Source of the DNA: Chloroflexota bacterium
GTDB taxonomy: Bacteria; Chloroflexota; Dormibacteria; Dormibacterales; Dormibacteraceae
Length of the DNA stretch: 64,000 nucleotides
Assembly: GCA_005880915.1 (NCBI GenBank)
Contig: VBIW01000034.1
Location: 248,001-312,000 of the forward strand
Reading direction: 5' to 3'
The notes beneath the pieces are model-generated. The model had not been told where the DNA came from, did not search any database, and saw only the letters and a list, made by a program, of their open reading frames with translations. Positions 25,572 to 33,756 of this stretch are shown here, one piece after another (the stretch's first letter is position 1; each line of letters starts with the position of its first letter). Both the position numbers and the translations under genes were made by a program.

Positions 25572-26600
25572 TTAGGCGCGCTCGGTGCCGATCAGCTTGG
25601 CCAGGCCCAGGGCGATCAGGATGATCGCGCCGTCCACCGCGTCGATCCACGTCGAGCTGATGTTGGACAGGGTCAGGATGTTGGTGACGAGCGCGAGCAG
25701 GATGACCCCGGTCAACGCGCCCACCACTCGACCGCGCCCTCCTTCCAGCGAGATGCCGCCGATCACCGCGGCCGCGAAGACCCCGAAGATCAGGTTCGAA
25801 CCCTGGCCCGCGGTTACCGCGGTCACGCGACCCGCCTGCATCAACCCACCCACCGCGGCCAGGACGCTGGCCACAATGAAGACTCCGATACGGATGCGGT
25901 CCACCTGGATCCCGGCAGCCCTTGCCGCCTCGAGGTTGCCTCCGATCGCATACATCGCGCGACCGATGCGGTGATACCGGAGGAAGAGCGCGGCGACGGC
26001 AAATGTCGCGACCGTGATCCAGACGGCGACCGGGACACCGAACCACGATTCAGCCCCGAGGTAGATGTACGCCTCTGGCAGGTTGTACACGGTCTGCCCG
26101 CCCAGCCAGCCGAGCTGCAGGCCGGTCAAGAGGATGCTCATGGCGAGCGTGAAGATGAAGGCGTTGAAGTTCGCCTTGATGACGAGGAATCCGTTGAAGG
26201 TCCCGACGGCGAGCCCAACCAGGAGGACCACCAGCAAGCCGAGCCAGGGATTCCATTCCGTGCCAAGGCCCTGGCTCGCCTTCGGGGCGATCAGCCACGC
26301 CCCCAGCAGCGGCGCCAGGCCGAAGGTGCCCTGCAGCGAGATGTCGAACTTGCCCGTGAGGAGGATCAGGGACTCGGCGACTACAACCATGCCCAGCGCT
26401 GCGCCTCCCTCCGCGACGTTGATGAGGTTGGAGGTGGTGAAGAACACCGGGTTGACGAGCGACCCGGCGATCATCATCACCACGATCACCGGGACTAGCG
26501 TCAGCTCGCGAAACCAGTTCAGCACCACGAGCCGGATGTCGCGCTTCGGCATCGCACGCGGCGGCGCCGGCGTTCGCTCGGCCGCTCGTTCGGCCGTCAA
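25572..26600 (-). CDS. ABC sugar transporter permease (RbsC-like)
   Basis: Inner-membrane permease of the ribose/monosaccharide class, 342 residues and 8-10 hydrophobic helices. Family motifs are present: GMVVVAESLILLTGKFDISLQG, GRAMYAIGGNLEAARAAGI and the GVFAAAVIGGISLEGGRG loop that contacts the ATPase. I start it at TTG 26600, which overlaps the ATPase stop as TTGA; ATG 26552 would drop a non-conserved N-terminal tail of 16 residues. It is translationally linked to the ATPase gene. Confidence 0.9.
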   Translation of the reverse strand: MTAERAAERTPAPPRAMPKRDIRLVVLNWFRELTLVPVIVVMMIAGSLVNPVFFTTSNLINVAEGGAALGMVVVAESLILLTGKFDISLQGTFGLAPLLGAWLIAPKASQGLGTEWNPWLGLLVVLLVGLAVGTFNGFLVIKANFNAFIFTLAMSILLTGLQLGWLGGQTVYNLPEAYIYLGAESWFGVPVAVWITVATFAVAALFLRYHRIGRAMYAIGGNLEAARAAGIQVDRIRIGVFIVASVLAAVGGLMQAGRVTAVTAGQGSNLIFGVFAAAVIGGISLEGGRGRVVGALTGVILLALVTNILTLSNISSTWIDAVDGAIILIALGLAKLIGTERA

Positions 26601-28150
26601 ACCGCGACCTCGAGGCCTTCGACGGCGGAGATCAGCTGCTGGCGGTCCCATGGCGCGCGATCGAACTGCGCCGTGACGTGGCCGCGCACCATCACGACCA
26701 GTCTCGTGCAGATTCGCAAGTCGTCGAAGTCGTCCGAAACGAGGAGAACTGCAACTCCCTCGTCGCGGGCGCGTGCGAGCGCATCCAGCAAAAGCTCCTT
26801 TGACGCCACGTCGACGCCGACGGTCGGGTTGACCGCGACCAGCACTGAAGGTTTTGACGCCAGGGCGCGCCCGACCACGACCTTCTGCTGGTTGCCACCG
26901 CTGAGGCTCGACACAGGCTGGTCAAGGCTGCGGGCCACGATCTGCAGGACCTGTGCTTCCTCCTGCGCGATCTGTGTGCGCCGTCGAGACGAGACGATGC
27001 CGAATCGCCGGGCCAGACGGTCCAGCACCGCATGCGTGAGATTTTCATCTACCCCGAGCTGCGGCGAGAAGCCGCGCGCATGCCGGTCCTGAGGCACGTA
27101 GCCGACACCGCGCCGCAGCGTCGCGTGGACGCTGCCCACAGGGACCGCTGATCCGTCGATGGCGATCGACCCCCGCCGCCGCTTGATCAGACCGACCACC
27201 GCGTCCGCCACCGTCGCGGTACCCGAGCCACGAAGACCCACCAGCCCGACGCACTCGCCGGCGCGGACCGAAAGGTCGACGTCGATCACCGAACCGCCTC
27301 GCGATCCGACGGTCAGCTGCTTGACCTCGAGCTTAGTGCCGCCCAACGAATCGACCCGAACCGCCTCGATCTCGGTGGCGCGTCGCGGAGGCGCACTGCC
27401 GACCATCGCCGCGATGAGATTCGCCTGGCTGATGTCGCCGACGCGTCCGCTGAGGACCAGCTCGCCATCGCGCAGCACGCTGACGCGCTGACAGATCTCA
27501 TAGATCTCCTCGAGGTGGTGCGAGATGTACAGCACGCCAACGCCGCCTTCCCGCAGCCGCCGCACGCGCTCAAAGAGGCGATCCACGGCCGCTTTCTCGA
27601 GCGCCGCCGTCGGCTCGTCGAGGATCAAAAAGCGAGCTCCGATCGAAAGGGCCCGGGCGATCTCGACGATCTGCCGCTGCTCGACAGTCAGCGTCGCGGC
27701 CTCCTGGTCGACGTCGATGTCGAATCCCCACTCGAGCATCAGGTCGCGGGCCTCCGCCCGCATGCGCTTCCAGTTGATGACCGCGCCCTCGCCCTCCACC
27801 GGCCGGTTGAGAAAGACGTTTTCGGCCACCGTGAGCGGAGGTACGACCATCGATCGCTGGTAGACGCACGCGACGCGGGCAAGCCACGCGCCGCGGTCGG
27901 CCAGGCCTGGCGCGGCCTCACCCGCAAGGCGGACGGCGCCGTGATCGGGCTTGTTCAGCCCCGTGAACAGCGTGACGAGAGTCGACTTGCCGGCGCCGTT
28001 GCGGCCGACCAGGGCGTGACATTCGCCGGGCTGCACGGTGAGCGAGACGCCGACCAGCGCGCGCGTCTCCCCGAATGACTTCGAGACGTTTTCGGCCTCG
28101 CCCACCGCGGCCGGAGAAGTCGCCGGCCCGGTGGACGAGAACCGCTGCAT
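26597..28150 (-). CDS. ABC sugar transporter ATPase, two nucleotide-binding domains
   Basis: RbsA-like ATPase with two ABC domains in 517 residues. Domain 1 has a full Walker A (GRNGAGKST), a signature of the sugar-importer type (LTVEQRQIVEIARAL) and Walker B LILDEPTAA. Domain 2 has a degenerate Walker A (GLRGSGTAT) and Walker B (VLVAVNPTVGVD) but a good LSGGNQQK signature, as is common in this family. ATG 28150 is preferred; GTG 28186 would overlap the end of the binding-protein gene. Confidence 0.92.
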   Translation of the reverse strand: MQRFSSTGPATSPAAVGEAENVSKSFGETRALVGVSLTVQPGECHALVGRNGAGKSTLVTLFTGLNKPDHGAVRLAGEAAPGLADRGAWLARVACVYQRSMVVPPLTVAENVFLNRPVEGEGAVINWKRMRAEARDLMLEWGFDIDVDQEAATLTVEQRQIVEIARALSIGARFLILDEPTAALEKAAVDRLFERVRRLREGGVGVLYISHHLEEIYEICQRVSVLRDGELVLSGRVGDISQANLIAAMVGSAPPRRATEIEAVRVDSLGGTKLEVKQLTVGSRGGSVIDVDLSVRAGECVGLVGLRGSGTATVADAVVGLIKRRRGSIAIDGSAVPVGSVHATLRRGVGYVPQDRHARGFSPQLGVDENLTHAVLDRLARRFGIVSSRRRTQIAQEEAQVLQIVARSLDQPVSSLSGGNQQKVVVGRALASKPSVLVAVNPTVGVDVASKELLLDALARARDEGVAVLLVSDDFDDLRICTRLVVMVRGHVTAQFDRAPWDRQQLISAVEGLEVAV

Positions 28151-28167
28151 TGGGAGGTGAGGTTTCC

Positions 28168-29241
28168 TTAGTGGTTGTTGCACCACAGGTCAGTGCTCGT
28201 GACCTGTGTCGATCCGTTGTCGCCGGCGAGCGTCACCAGCGGAGCCGCCAGAGCATCTTCCTGGTTGCCCTGCACGTTGACGATCGTACTGTTGTGGTCG
28301 GTCTTCTGGCCCTCGCTGTACTTGGTGCCCTTGATCGCCTCTTTCGCGTAGAAGATCGCGTAGTAGGCGTACTTGTCGGCGGGCTGGTCGATGGTCGCGT
28401 CGAGGGTCTTGGCGCGGATCAGGTCGCACTCGTGCGGCGATCCGTCATTGCCGACCAGGATGATGTGGTTGGACGCGCCGACGTCCGAGTACTTGCTCTT
28501 CTGCTTCTCCGCCGCGACGATGCCGTCTTCCGGCACGCTCCAGTGGACGTAGATTCCACGCAGGTCGGAGATCGCGGTCAGGGCCGTGGTGGCGTTCTGA
28601 ACCGCGGGGTCGGTGCCCCAGTCCTTGGTCTCATAAGACTTGACCTTGAAGTTGGGGTACTTGGACGAGATGACGCTCGTGCATCCGCTAGCGCGGTCGC
28701 GTGCGTTCAACGATGTCAGGTCGCCTTCCACCATCGCGATGGTGCCCGGGCCGCTCGCGTGCGACGCGATGTAGTCACACGACTTGCTTCCTTAGGCGGT
28801 GTTGTCCGCCCTGACGATCATGTAGACGCTGCCCTGGCTCGGGGCGACGTCGACCGTGACGACCGGGATGTTCTTGCTCTTCGCGTAGTCGAGGGCCGGC
28901 CCGATCGCCGCGCTGTCAGCCGGGTTGATGATGAGCGCCTGCACGCCCTGCGCGATCAGCGCTTTGACGTCGATGATCTGCTGTGCCGCCTCGTTTCCGT
29001 TCGCCTCGACGTTGGCGACCTTTGGACCGATGAGCTTGACGCCCAGCTGCGCCTCGTACTGGCTCTCGTACTTCAGGTAGTTGCCCCAGAAGCCTGGAAG
29101 GTTGTACGTCAGGACCACGCCAATAGTCGGCGTCGTCGAATTGTTGCCAGTGCTTGGGCTGCCTCCGCAGGCCACCGCCGCGATGGCCGCCACGGCCGTC
29201 AGCCCGGTGGCGAGACTCCGTCTGCCGAATCCCGATCTCAA
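28168..29241 (-). pseudogene. sugar-binding lipoprotein of the ABC transporter, interrupted by an in-frame TAA
   Basis: Reads as one periplasmic sugar-binding protein except for a TAA at 28794-28792. Upstream of the stop: lipoprotein signal (RRSLATGLTAVAAIAAVAC, Cys lipobox) and the LIIN-PADSAA-type motif. Downstream, in the same frame: GSKSCDYIASHASGPGTIAM and the C-terminal lobe to ILVGNDGS and beyond. A Tyr codon (TAC or TAT) at the stop would restore the protein. The start is TTG 29241, preceded at 6 bp by AGGAGGAGG. Either the gene is broken, the base is a sequencing error, or TAA is read through. The rest of the operon is intact, which argues against long-standing decay. Confidence 0.85.
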
Positions 29242-29274
29242 CTTGCCTCCTCCTGCTCTAACACCTGCCAGTAA

Positions 29275-29285
29275 TCCGATGTTTG
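29275..29285. promoter_or_regulatory. candidate operator shared by two promoters of the sugar locus
   Basis: TCCGATGTTTG occurs here, just downstream of the predicted transcription start of the ABC operon, and again at 30680-30690 inside the promoter of the fuconate dehydratase gene. The FadR-type regulator encoded nearby is the obvious candidate to bind it, but this is inference. Confidence 0.4.
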
Positions 29286-29296
29286 GTACGTAGCGC

Positions 29297-29325
29297 ACGA
29301 TAATTCGATGCTGATTGACTGTCAA
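29297..29325 (-). promoter_or_regulatory. sigma70 promoter of the sugar ABC operon
   Basis: On the minus strand TTGACA (29325-29320), a 17-bp spacer and TATCGT (29302-29297; 4 of 6). The perfect -35 overlaps the TGA stop codon of the upstream dehydratase gene. Predicted start near 29290, about 50 nt before the TTG of the binding-protein gene. Confidence 0.65.
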
Positions 29326-30656
29326 GTGCCCACTTCTGTACCCTCAGGCATCCGATGTTCGGCCCACGCTGCTCCTGCTGGATAGGCGAAGCGGACCCGC
29401 GAAGCAGGCTTGATCTCGGCGCTGTATCCGGCCGCTAGTGGCGCCAGGTAGCGACCGTTCCGGAGGTGGACCGGCTCCACGAAGTGCTCGTGCAGGTGAT
29501 CGACGTACTCGCAGGTCCGGTTCTCGAGCGACCCGCTCACCCCGATGTAGTCGAAGATCGCGAGGTGCTGGACGTACTCGCACAGGCCCACCCCGCCGGC
29601 GTGCGGGCAGACCGGCACTTCGAACTTCGACGCCATCAGCAGGACCGCGAGGATCTCGTTGACTCCACCAAGGCGGCAGCTGTCGATCTGGCAGAAGTCG
29701 ATCGCCTCCGCCTGAAAGAGCTGTTTGAAGATGACGCGGTTCTGCACGTGCTCGCCGGTCGCCACGCCGATCGGACGGATCGACTCGCGGATCCGGTGGT
29801 GGCCGAGCACGTCGTCAGGGCTGGTCGGTTCTTCGATCCACCACGGGTTGACCTCAGCCAGGGCGCGCACCGAGCTGATCGCCTCATCGACGCCCCAGAC
29901 CTGGTTCGCGTCCAGCATCAGATGGCGCTTGGGTCCGATCGCCTGGCGCAGGATTCGCGCACGCCGAAGGTCCGACGCGGGATCGGCTCCAACCTTGAGC
30001 TTCAAGTGTGTGAATCCTTGAGCCATCGCCTCGCCGGCGAGCTTGCGAATCTTTTCGTCCGAGTAGCCGAGCCACCCCGCCGACGTGGTGTAGGCGGGGA
30101 ACCCGTCGCGGAGCATCTCCTCTTCCCTCTGCCGCCGGCCCGTCAGCTTGCGCTCCAGGATCTCTGTCGCCTCGGCGGGACCGAGGACGTCGTCGATGTA
30201 GCGGAAGTCGATACAGGCAACCAGCTTCTCCGGGCTCATGTCCGCAAGAAGCTTCCAGAGCGGCTTGCCCTCGACCTTCGCGTACAGGTCCCACACCGCA
30301 TTGACCAGCGCGGCGGTCGCGAGATGGACGACGCCCTTTTCGGGGCCGAGCCAGCGGAGCTGGCTATCCGCCACCAGGCTGCGCCAGAAGCCGGCCATGT
30401 CGGCGGCGATGTCTTCGAGGGTCCGACCCACGACGTGGTCCGCCAGAAGCTTGATCGCCTCCACGCAGAGCTCGGTGCCTCGCCCGATCGTGAAGGTCAG
30501 GCCGTGTCCGGCGAGTTGGTCGGGGTGGTCGGTTTCGAGGATCACGTAGGCGGCGGAGTAGTCGGGAGCCCGGTTCATGGCGTCGGAGCCGTCCAGGGTC
30601 AGGGAGGTCGGAAAGCGGATGTCGTGCGCCGAAGCCCGGAGGATCCTGATGCCCAC
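29322..30656 (-). CDS. L-fuconate dehydratase (enolase superfamily)
   Basis: Mandelate-racemase-subgroup enolase superfamily enzyme, 444 residues, that would dehydrate L-fuconate to 2-keto-3-deoxy-L-fuconate. Length and motifs fit characterised L-fuconate dehydratases: the KLKVGAD base, metal ligands in LDANQVWGVDEA and WIEEPTSPDD, GVATGEHVQNR, and PHAGGVGLCEYVQHL. The N-terminal DIRFPTSLTLDGSDAMN also matches. GTG 30656 lies 2-4 bases from the predicted transcription start, suggesting a leaderless message. It is first in the minus-strand catabolic operon. Confidence 0.93.
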   Translation of the reverse strand: MGIRILRASAHDIRFPTSLTLDGSDAMNRAPDYSAAYVILETDHPDQLAGHGLTFTIGRGTELCVEAIKLLADHVVGRTLEDIAADMAGFWRSLVADSQLRWLGPEKGVVHLATAALVNAVWDLYAKVEGKPLWKLLADMSPEKLVACIDFRYIDDVLGPAEATEILERKLTGRRQREEEMLRDGFPAYTTSAGWLGYSDEKIRKLAGEAMAQGFTHLKLKVGADPASDLRRARILRQAIGPKRHLMLDANQVWGVDEAISSVRALAEVNPWWIEEPTSPDDVLGHHRIRESIRPIGVATGEHVQNRVIFKQLFQAEAIDFCQIDSCRLGGVNEILAVLLMASKFEVPVCPHAGGVGLCEYVQHLAIFDYIGVSGSLENRTCEYVDHLHEHFVEPVHLRNGRYLAPLAAGYSAEIKPASRVRFAYPAGAAWAEHRMPEGTEVGT

Positions 30657-30666
30657 CTTGCGGGCT

Positions 30667-30694
30667 ATTATGCTAAAGCTCCGATGTTTGTCAA
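30667..30694 (-). promoter_or_regulatory. sigma70 promoter of the fuconate dehydratase gene, predicted leaderless
   Basis: On the minus strand TTGACA (30694-30689), a 16-bp spacer and CATAAT (30672-30667; 5 of 6). Transcription should begin near 30660-30659, only 3-4 nt before the GTG start codon at 30656. The candidate operator TCCGATGTTTG overlaps the -35 and spacer, where a repressor would block RNA polymerase. Confidence 0.75.
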
Positions 30695-30742
30695 CCCGAC
30701 GACCCGAGTGACGGCCGCTGACGCTAGATCCAACTGTCTAAC

Positions 30743-30776
30743 GTCCGACCTCTTGGTGGTCCAACAAGGTTCGGAC
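30743..30776. promoter_or_regulatory. dyad-symmetric candidate operator upstream of the FadR-type regulator gene
   Basis: GTCCGA (30743-30748) and TCGGAC (30771-30776) flank a central TTGGTGGTCCAA (30753-30764). FadR-family proteins bind short sites of the TGGN(4-5)CCA type. The position, between the divergent dehydratase and regulator genes, suits autoregulation. Not proven. Confidence 0.4.
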
Positions 30777-30782
30777 CGGCGC

Positions 30783-30872
30783 TCCCCATCCCCGCCGCAA
30801 GCGGTGGTACTTCCCCACTACGTGGGGAAGAGCCACCTCCCCATGAATGGGGAGGACCAGCTTTACGCGACA
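30783..30872. repeat. palindromic repeat cluster before the regulator gene
   Basis: Three hairpins in a row: CCGCCGCAAGCGG, CTTCCCCACTACGTGGGGAAG and CCTCCCCATGAATGGGGAGG. The last is nearly identical to the copies at 14270 and 40450. It fills the space between the candidate operator and the regulator start. Confidence 0.7.
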
Positions 30873-30883
30873 ATCCGGGCTAC

Positions 30884-31621
30884 TTGAGCACCGCCAGCGC
30901 TCCCCGCCGCGGCCGGCGTCCGGGCAGGCCCCCCAAGGTCACCGAGGAGGCCATCGACAAGATCCGGGAGCGCATCGTCACCGGCGCCTGGGGTGCCGGG
31001 GACCGGCTGCCGAAGGAGAGCGAGCTGGCCGCCGAGCTAGGCCTCTCCCGCAACTCTCTGCGCGAGGCGGTGCGGGCCCTCTCCCAGCTGCGTGTGCTGG
31101 AGGTCCGCCAGGGCGACGGGACTTACGTCAGCAGCCTCGAGCCCCGGTTGCTTCTGGAGAGCACGGGCTTCATCAGCCACCTGCTCCTCGGCGAGACCGA
31201 GATCGAGCTTTACGAGGTGCGCCGCATCCTCGAGGCGGCCGCGGCCTCGCTCGCCGCGGGCCGGATCGATGCGACCGAAAAGGAGGAGCTCGGACGGAGC
31301 CTCGAGCGCATGCGCGCGGCGAACACGGTCGAGGAGCTCGTCGAGGCGGACGTCGCCTTTCACGCCGTAATCGCGACGGCGGCCGGGAACGGATTCCTCG
31401 CGTCGCTGCTGGCGAGCCTTTCCACGCGGACGATGCGCGTCCGGTTATGGCACGGCCGCGCGGCTGACGACGCGCTCGACGAGACTCGCGAAGAGCACAG
31501 GCGGATCTACGAGGCGATCGTGGCGGGCGACCCTGAGCTTGCGCGCGCCGCGGCCACGGCGCATATCGCAAGCGGCGAACGATGGCTGAAGGCGCAGCTC
31601 GCGGCGGGCAATTCCGTCTGA
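30884..31621 (+). CDS. FadR/GntR-family transcriptional regulator
   Basis: GntR regulator with FCD ligand domain, 245 residues. The winged helix-turn-helix (about residues 18-85) contains GAGDRLPKESELAAELGLSRNSLREAVRAL and VRQGDGTYV. The all-helical FCD domain (about 95-235) has FHAVIATAAGN and the EEHRRIYEAIVAGD helix with metal-binding-type histidines. In sugar-acid loci such proteins usually repress and respond to a pathway intermediate. The start is TTG 30884, with no clear ribosome-binding site. It is divergent from the dehydratase operon. Confidence 0.9.
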   Translation: MSTASAPRRGRRPGRPPKVTEEAIDKIRERIVTGAWGAGDRLPKESELAAELGLSRNSLREAVRALSQLRVLEVRQGDGTYVSSLEPRLLLESTGFISHLLLGETEIELYEVRRILEAAAASLAAGRIDATEKEELGRSLERMRAANTVEELVEADVAFHAVIATAAGNGFLASLLASLSTRTMRVRLWHGRAADDALDETREEHRRIYEAIVAGDPELARAAATAHIASGERWLKAQLAAGNSV

Positions 31622-31686
31622 TGGCGAGCAAGCTCCTCCAGGTTGTGACTGACTGAATGGCGAGCAAGCTCGACCAGGTTGGGACT
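31621..31686. repeat. 30-bp direct repeat, two copies 36 bp apart
   Basis: 31621-31650 and 31657-31686 agree at 27 of 30 positions (ATGGCGAGCAAGCTC... ...CCAGGTTG). The pair fills the short gap between the regulator and mutarotase genes and ends at the mutarotase ribosome-binding region. The first copy starts on the last base of the regulator's TGA stop. Confidence 0.85.
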
Positions 31687-31691
31687 TATTG

Positions 31692-32000
31692 ATGCAGGTC
31701 GGACTGCACACGCGGCTCAAGCCAGGCGTCGAAGCGCGATACGAGGAGTACCACCGCGCGGTCTGGCCTGACGTTTTGGCGGCGATTCGCCGCGCCGGCA
31801 TCACGAAATATGTGATCTTTCGTGACGGGCTCGACCTGTTCCACTTCATCGAGTGCGAGGACTATGACCGCGCGATCGCAGACCTGGCGCACGACGCGGT
31901 CAACGTCCGGTGGCAGGCGGAGATGGCGCCGATGATGGCCAAGGCGCACGACTTCAGCGGCCAGAGCAGCGACCGCCTACCTCTTATATTCGAGCTCTGA
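31692..32000 (+). CDS. L-rhamnose/L-fucose mutarotase family protein
   Basis: Dimeric alpha-beta barrel mutarotase of 102 residues that interconverts sugar anomers. GLHTRLKPGVEARYEEYHRAVWPDV, with the conserved His-x3-Trp-Pro, and RAGITKYVIFRDG match the RhaM family. ATG 31692 (TTG 31689 possible). It leads the plus-strand trio of mutarotase, dehydrogenase and lactonase, and its stop overlaps the next gene. Confidence 0.88.
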   Translation: MQVGLHTRLKPGVEARYEEYHRAVWPDVLAAIRRAGITKYVIFRDGLDLFHFIECEDYDRAIADLAHDAVNVRWQAEMAPMMAKAHDFSGQSSDRLPLIFEL

Positions 32001-32944
32001 TCGCCACCGACCGCGTTCAGCTTGGCCGGACTCCACTGCAGGTGACCCGGCTCGGCCTGGGTACCGCTCCGCTCGGCGGGCTGTTCGAAGCCGTCACCGA
32101 CGAAGAGGCACATCGCGTCATCGAAGCGGCATGGCAGCGCGGTATTCGCTACTTCGACACCGCCCCCCTGTATGGCTTCGGGCTTTCCGAGCAGCGTCTT
32201 GGCGCGGTTCTGCGGACCAAGCCTCGCGATGAGTTCGTCCTATCGACGAAGGTCGGCCGGTTGCTGCGCGAAGGCGCGCCACCCGAACCCGGGCAGGCGT
32301 GGAAGGGCACGCCTCCGCTGAACCCGATGTTCGATTTCTCCTACGACGCCGTGATGCGGTCGGTCGAGGAGAGCCTGTCCCGCCTCTGCATGGATCACGT
32401 CGACATGCTCCTCATCCACGATCCGGACCAGCACTACGACCAGGCTCTGTCCGGCGCTTATCGCGCGCTGGATCGCCTGCGGTCAGAAGGCTCAGTGAAA
32501 GCGGTCGGCGCGGGGATGAATCAATGGGAGATGCTTGCGCGTTTTGCGCGAGAAGCCGACTTCGATTGCTTCCTTCTGGCGGGCCGGTACACGCTGCTCG
32601 ATCGCAGCGGGGCGGCGGAGCTGCTGCCGCTGTGCCTCGAACGCGGCATCGCCGTTGTGGCGGGAGGTGTTTTCAACAGCGGGATCCTCGCCGATCCGAG
32701 CCCCAACGCAACTTACAACTACGAGCCGGCTCCCACTGCGCTCGTTCAGCGAGCTCAGCAAATCAGGGCGACGTGCGAGAGACATGGCGTGGACATCAAG
32801 GCGGCTGCGCTCCAGTTCCCGCTGCGCCATCCCGGCATCGCGTCCGTTCTTACCGGCCCTCGCTCACTGGACGAGCTCGAGGAGAATTTCGGCCTGTTTC
32901 AGACTTCGATCCCCGACGAGCTATGGGACGAGCTCGGACGATGA
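31997..32944 (+). CDS. aldo/keto reductase, probable L-fucose dehydrogenase; CTG start
   Basis: NAD(P)-dependent aldo/keto reductase, 315 residues. It would oxidise the sugar to its lactone, as D-threo-aldose 1-dehydrogenases do. The tetrad is visible: Asp and Tyr in FDTAPLYGFG, Lys in VLSTKVGR and His in LLIHDPDQ. The family's N-terminus (RVQLGRTPLQVTRLGLGTAPLGG) begins at about base 32015, and no ATG, GTG or TTG precedes it in frame. The only candidate is CTG 31997, which overlaps the mutarotase stop as CTGA. GTG 32041 would delete the first strand. Confidence 0.88.
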   Translation: MIATDRVQLGRTPLQVTRLGLGTAPLGGLFEAVTDEEAHRVIEAAWQRGIRYFDTAPLYGFGLSEQRLGAVLRTKPRDEFVLSTKVGRLLREGAPPEPGQAWKGTPPLNPMFDFSYDAVMRSVEESLSRLCMDHVDMLLIHDPDQHYDQALSGAYRALDRLRSEGSVKAVGAGMNQWEMLARFAREADFDCFLLAGRYTLLDRSGAAELLPLCLERGIAVVAGGVFNSGILADPSPNATYNYEPAPTALVQRAQQIRATCERHGVDIKAAALQFPLRHPGIASVLTGPRSLDELEENFGLFQTSIPDELWDELGR

Positions 32945-33756
32945 TCGTCGACGCGCATCACCACTTCTGGGACCCGACGCGTCGGGCGTATCCATGGATG
33001 GGCGACGAGCTGGCGGCAATCCGGCGGCCATTTGGGCCCGACGACTTGCGCCCGGAGCTCGTGGACAACGGCGTCGACAAGTCGATCCTCGTCCAGACCA
33101 TCTCGAGCGTCGACGAGACGCGCGAGTTCCTGGAGATCGCCGCGGCGACCGACTTCATCGGTGGAGTTGTCGGCTGGGTCGACCTGGCGTCCCCCGATGT
33201 AGATCAGGAGATCGCGTCCCTGGTCAGCGACCTTCTGGTCGGCATCCGCCACCAGGTGCAGGACGAACCCGATCCCAGCTGGCTCTTGCGCGAAGACGTG
33301 CAGCACGGCATCGCCGCCGTCGGCGAAGCGGGCCTCGTCTACGACCTGCTCGTGCGTACCCGCGAGCTCCCCGCCGCGCTGGAGACGGTGCGCCGGCATC
33401 GCGATGTTTCGTTTGTGATCGACCACGTCGCCAAGCCTCGAATCGCGTCTTCGTCGTTTGACCGGAACTGGGAGCGTGGCCTCGCGCCGTTCAGCGACGA
33501 GCCCAACGTGACATGCAAGCTGTCGGGCCTGGTCACCGAGGCCGACTGGAAGTCATGGACGCCTGAGCAGCTCGAGCCGTACGTGAAGCGCGTGGTCGGA
33601 TGGTTTGGCCCGACACGATGCATGTTCGGCTCGGACTGGCCGGTCTGCCTGCTCGCGGCGACCTACTCGCAGGTCATGGACGCGCTGCAGCAGATCGTGG
33701 GCTTGGACGACGCGATCTTCGGCGAGACCGCGAGTCGGGTTTACGGCCTGGCCTAA
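32941..33756 (+). CDS. amidohydrolase, probable L-fuconolactonase
   Basis: COG3618-type metal-dependent hydrolase, 271 residues. It has VDAHHHFWDPTRRAYPWM at the N-terminus, FVIDHVAKP in the middle and CMFGSDWPVC near the end, the metal and substrate residues of sugar lactonases. With the neighbouring dehydrogenase and dehydratase it would open L-fucono-lactone to L-fuconate. ATG 32941 (ATGA overlap). Its TAA stop shares bases with the stop of the convergent NiCoT gene. Confidence 0.9.
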   Translation: MIVDAHHHFWDPTRRAYPWMGDELAAIRRPFGPDDLRPELVDNGVDKSILVQTISSVDETREFLEIAAATDFIGGVVGWVDLASPDVDQEIASLVSDLLVGIRHQVQDEPDPSWLLREDVQHGIAAVGEAGLVYDLLVRTRELPAALETVRRHRDVSFVIDHVAKPRIASSSFDRNWERGLAPFSDEPNVTCKLSGLVTEADWKSWTPEQLEPYVKRVVGWFGPTRCMFGSDWPVCLLAATYSQVMDALQQIVGLDDAIFGETASRVYGLA

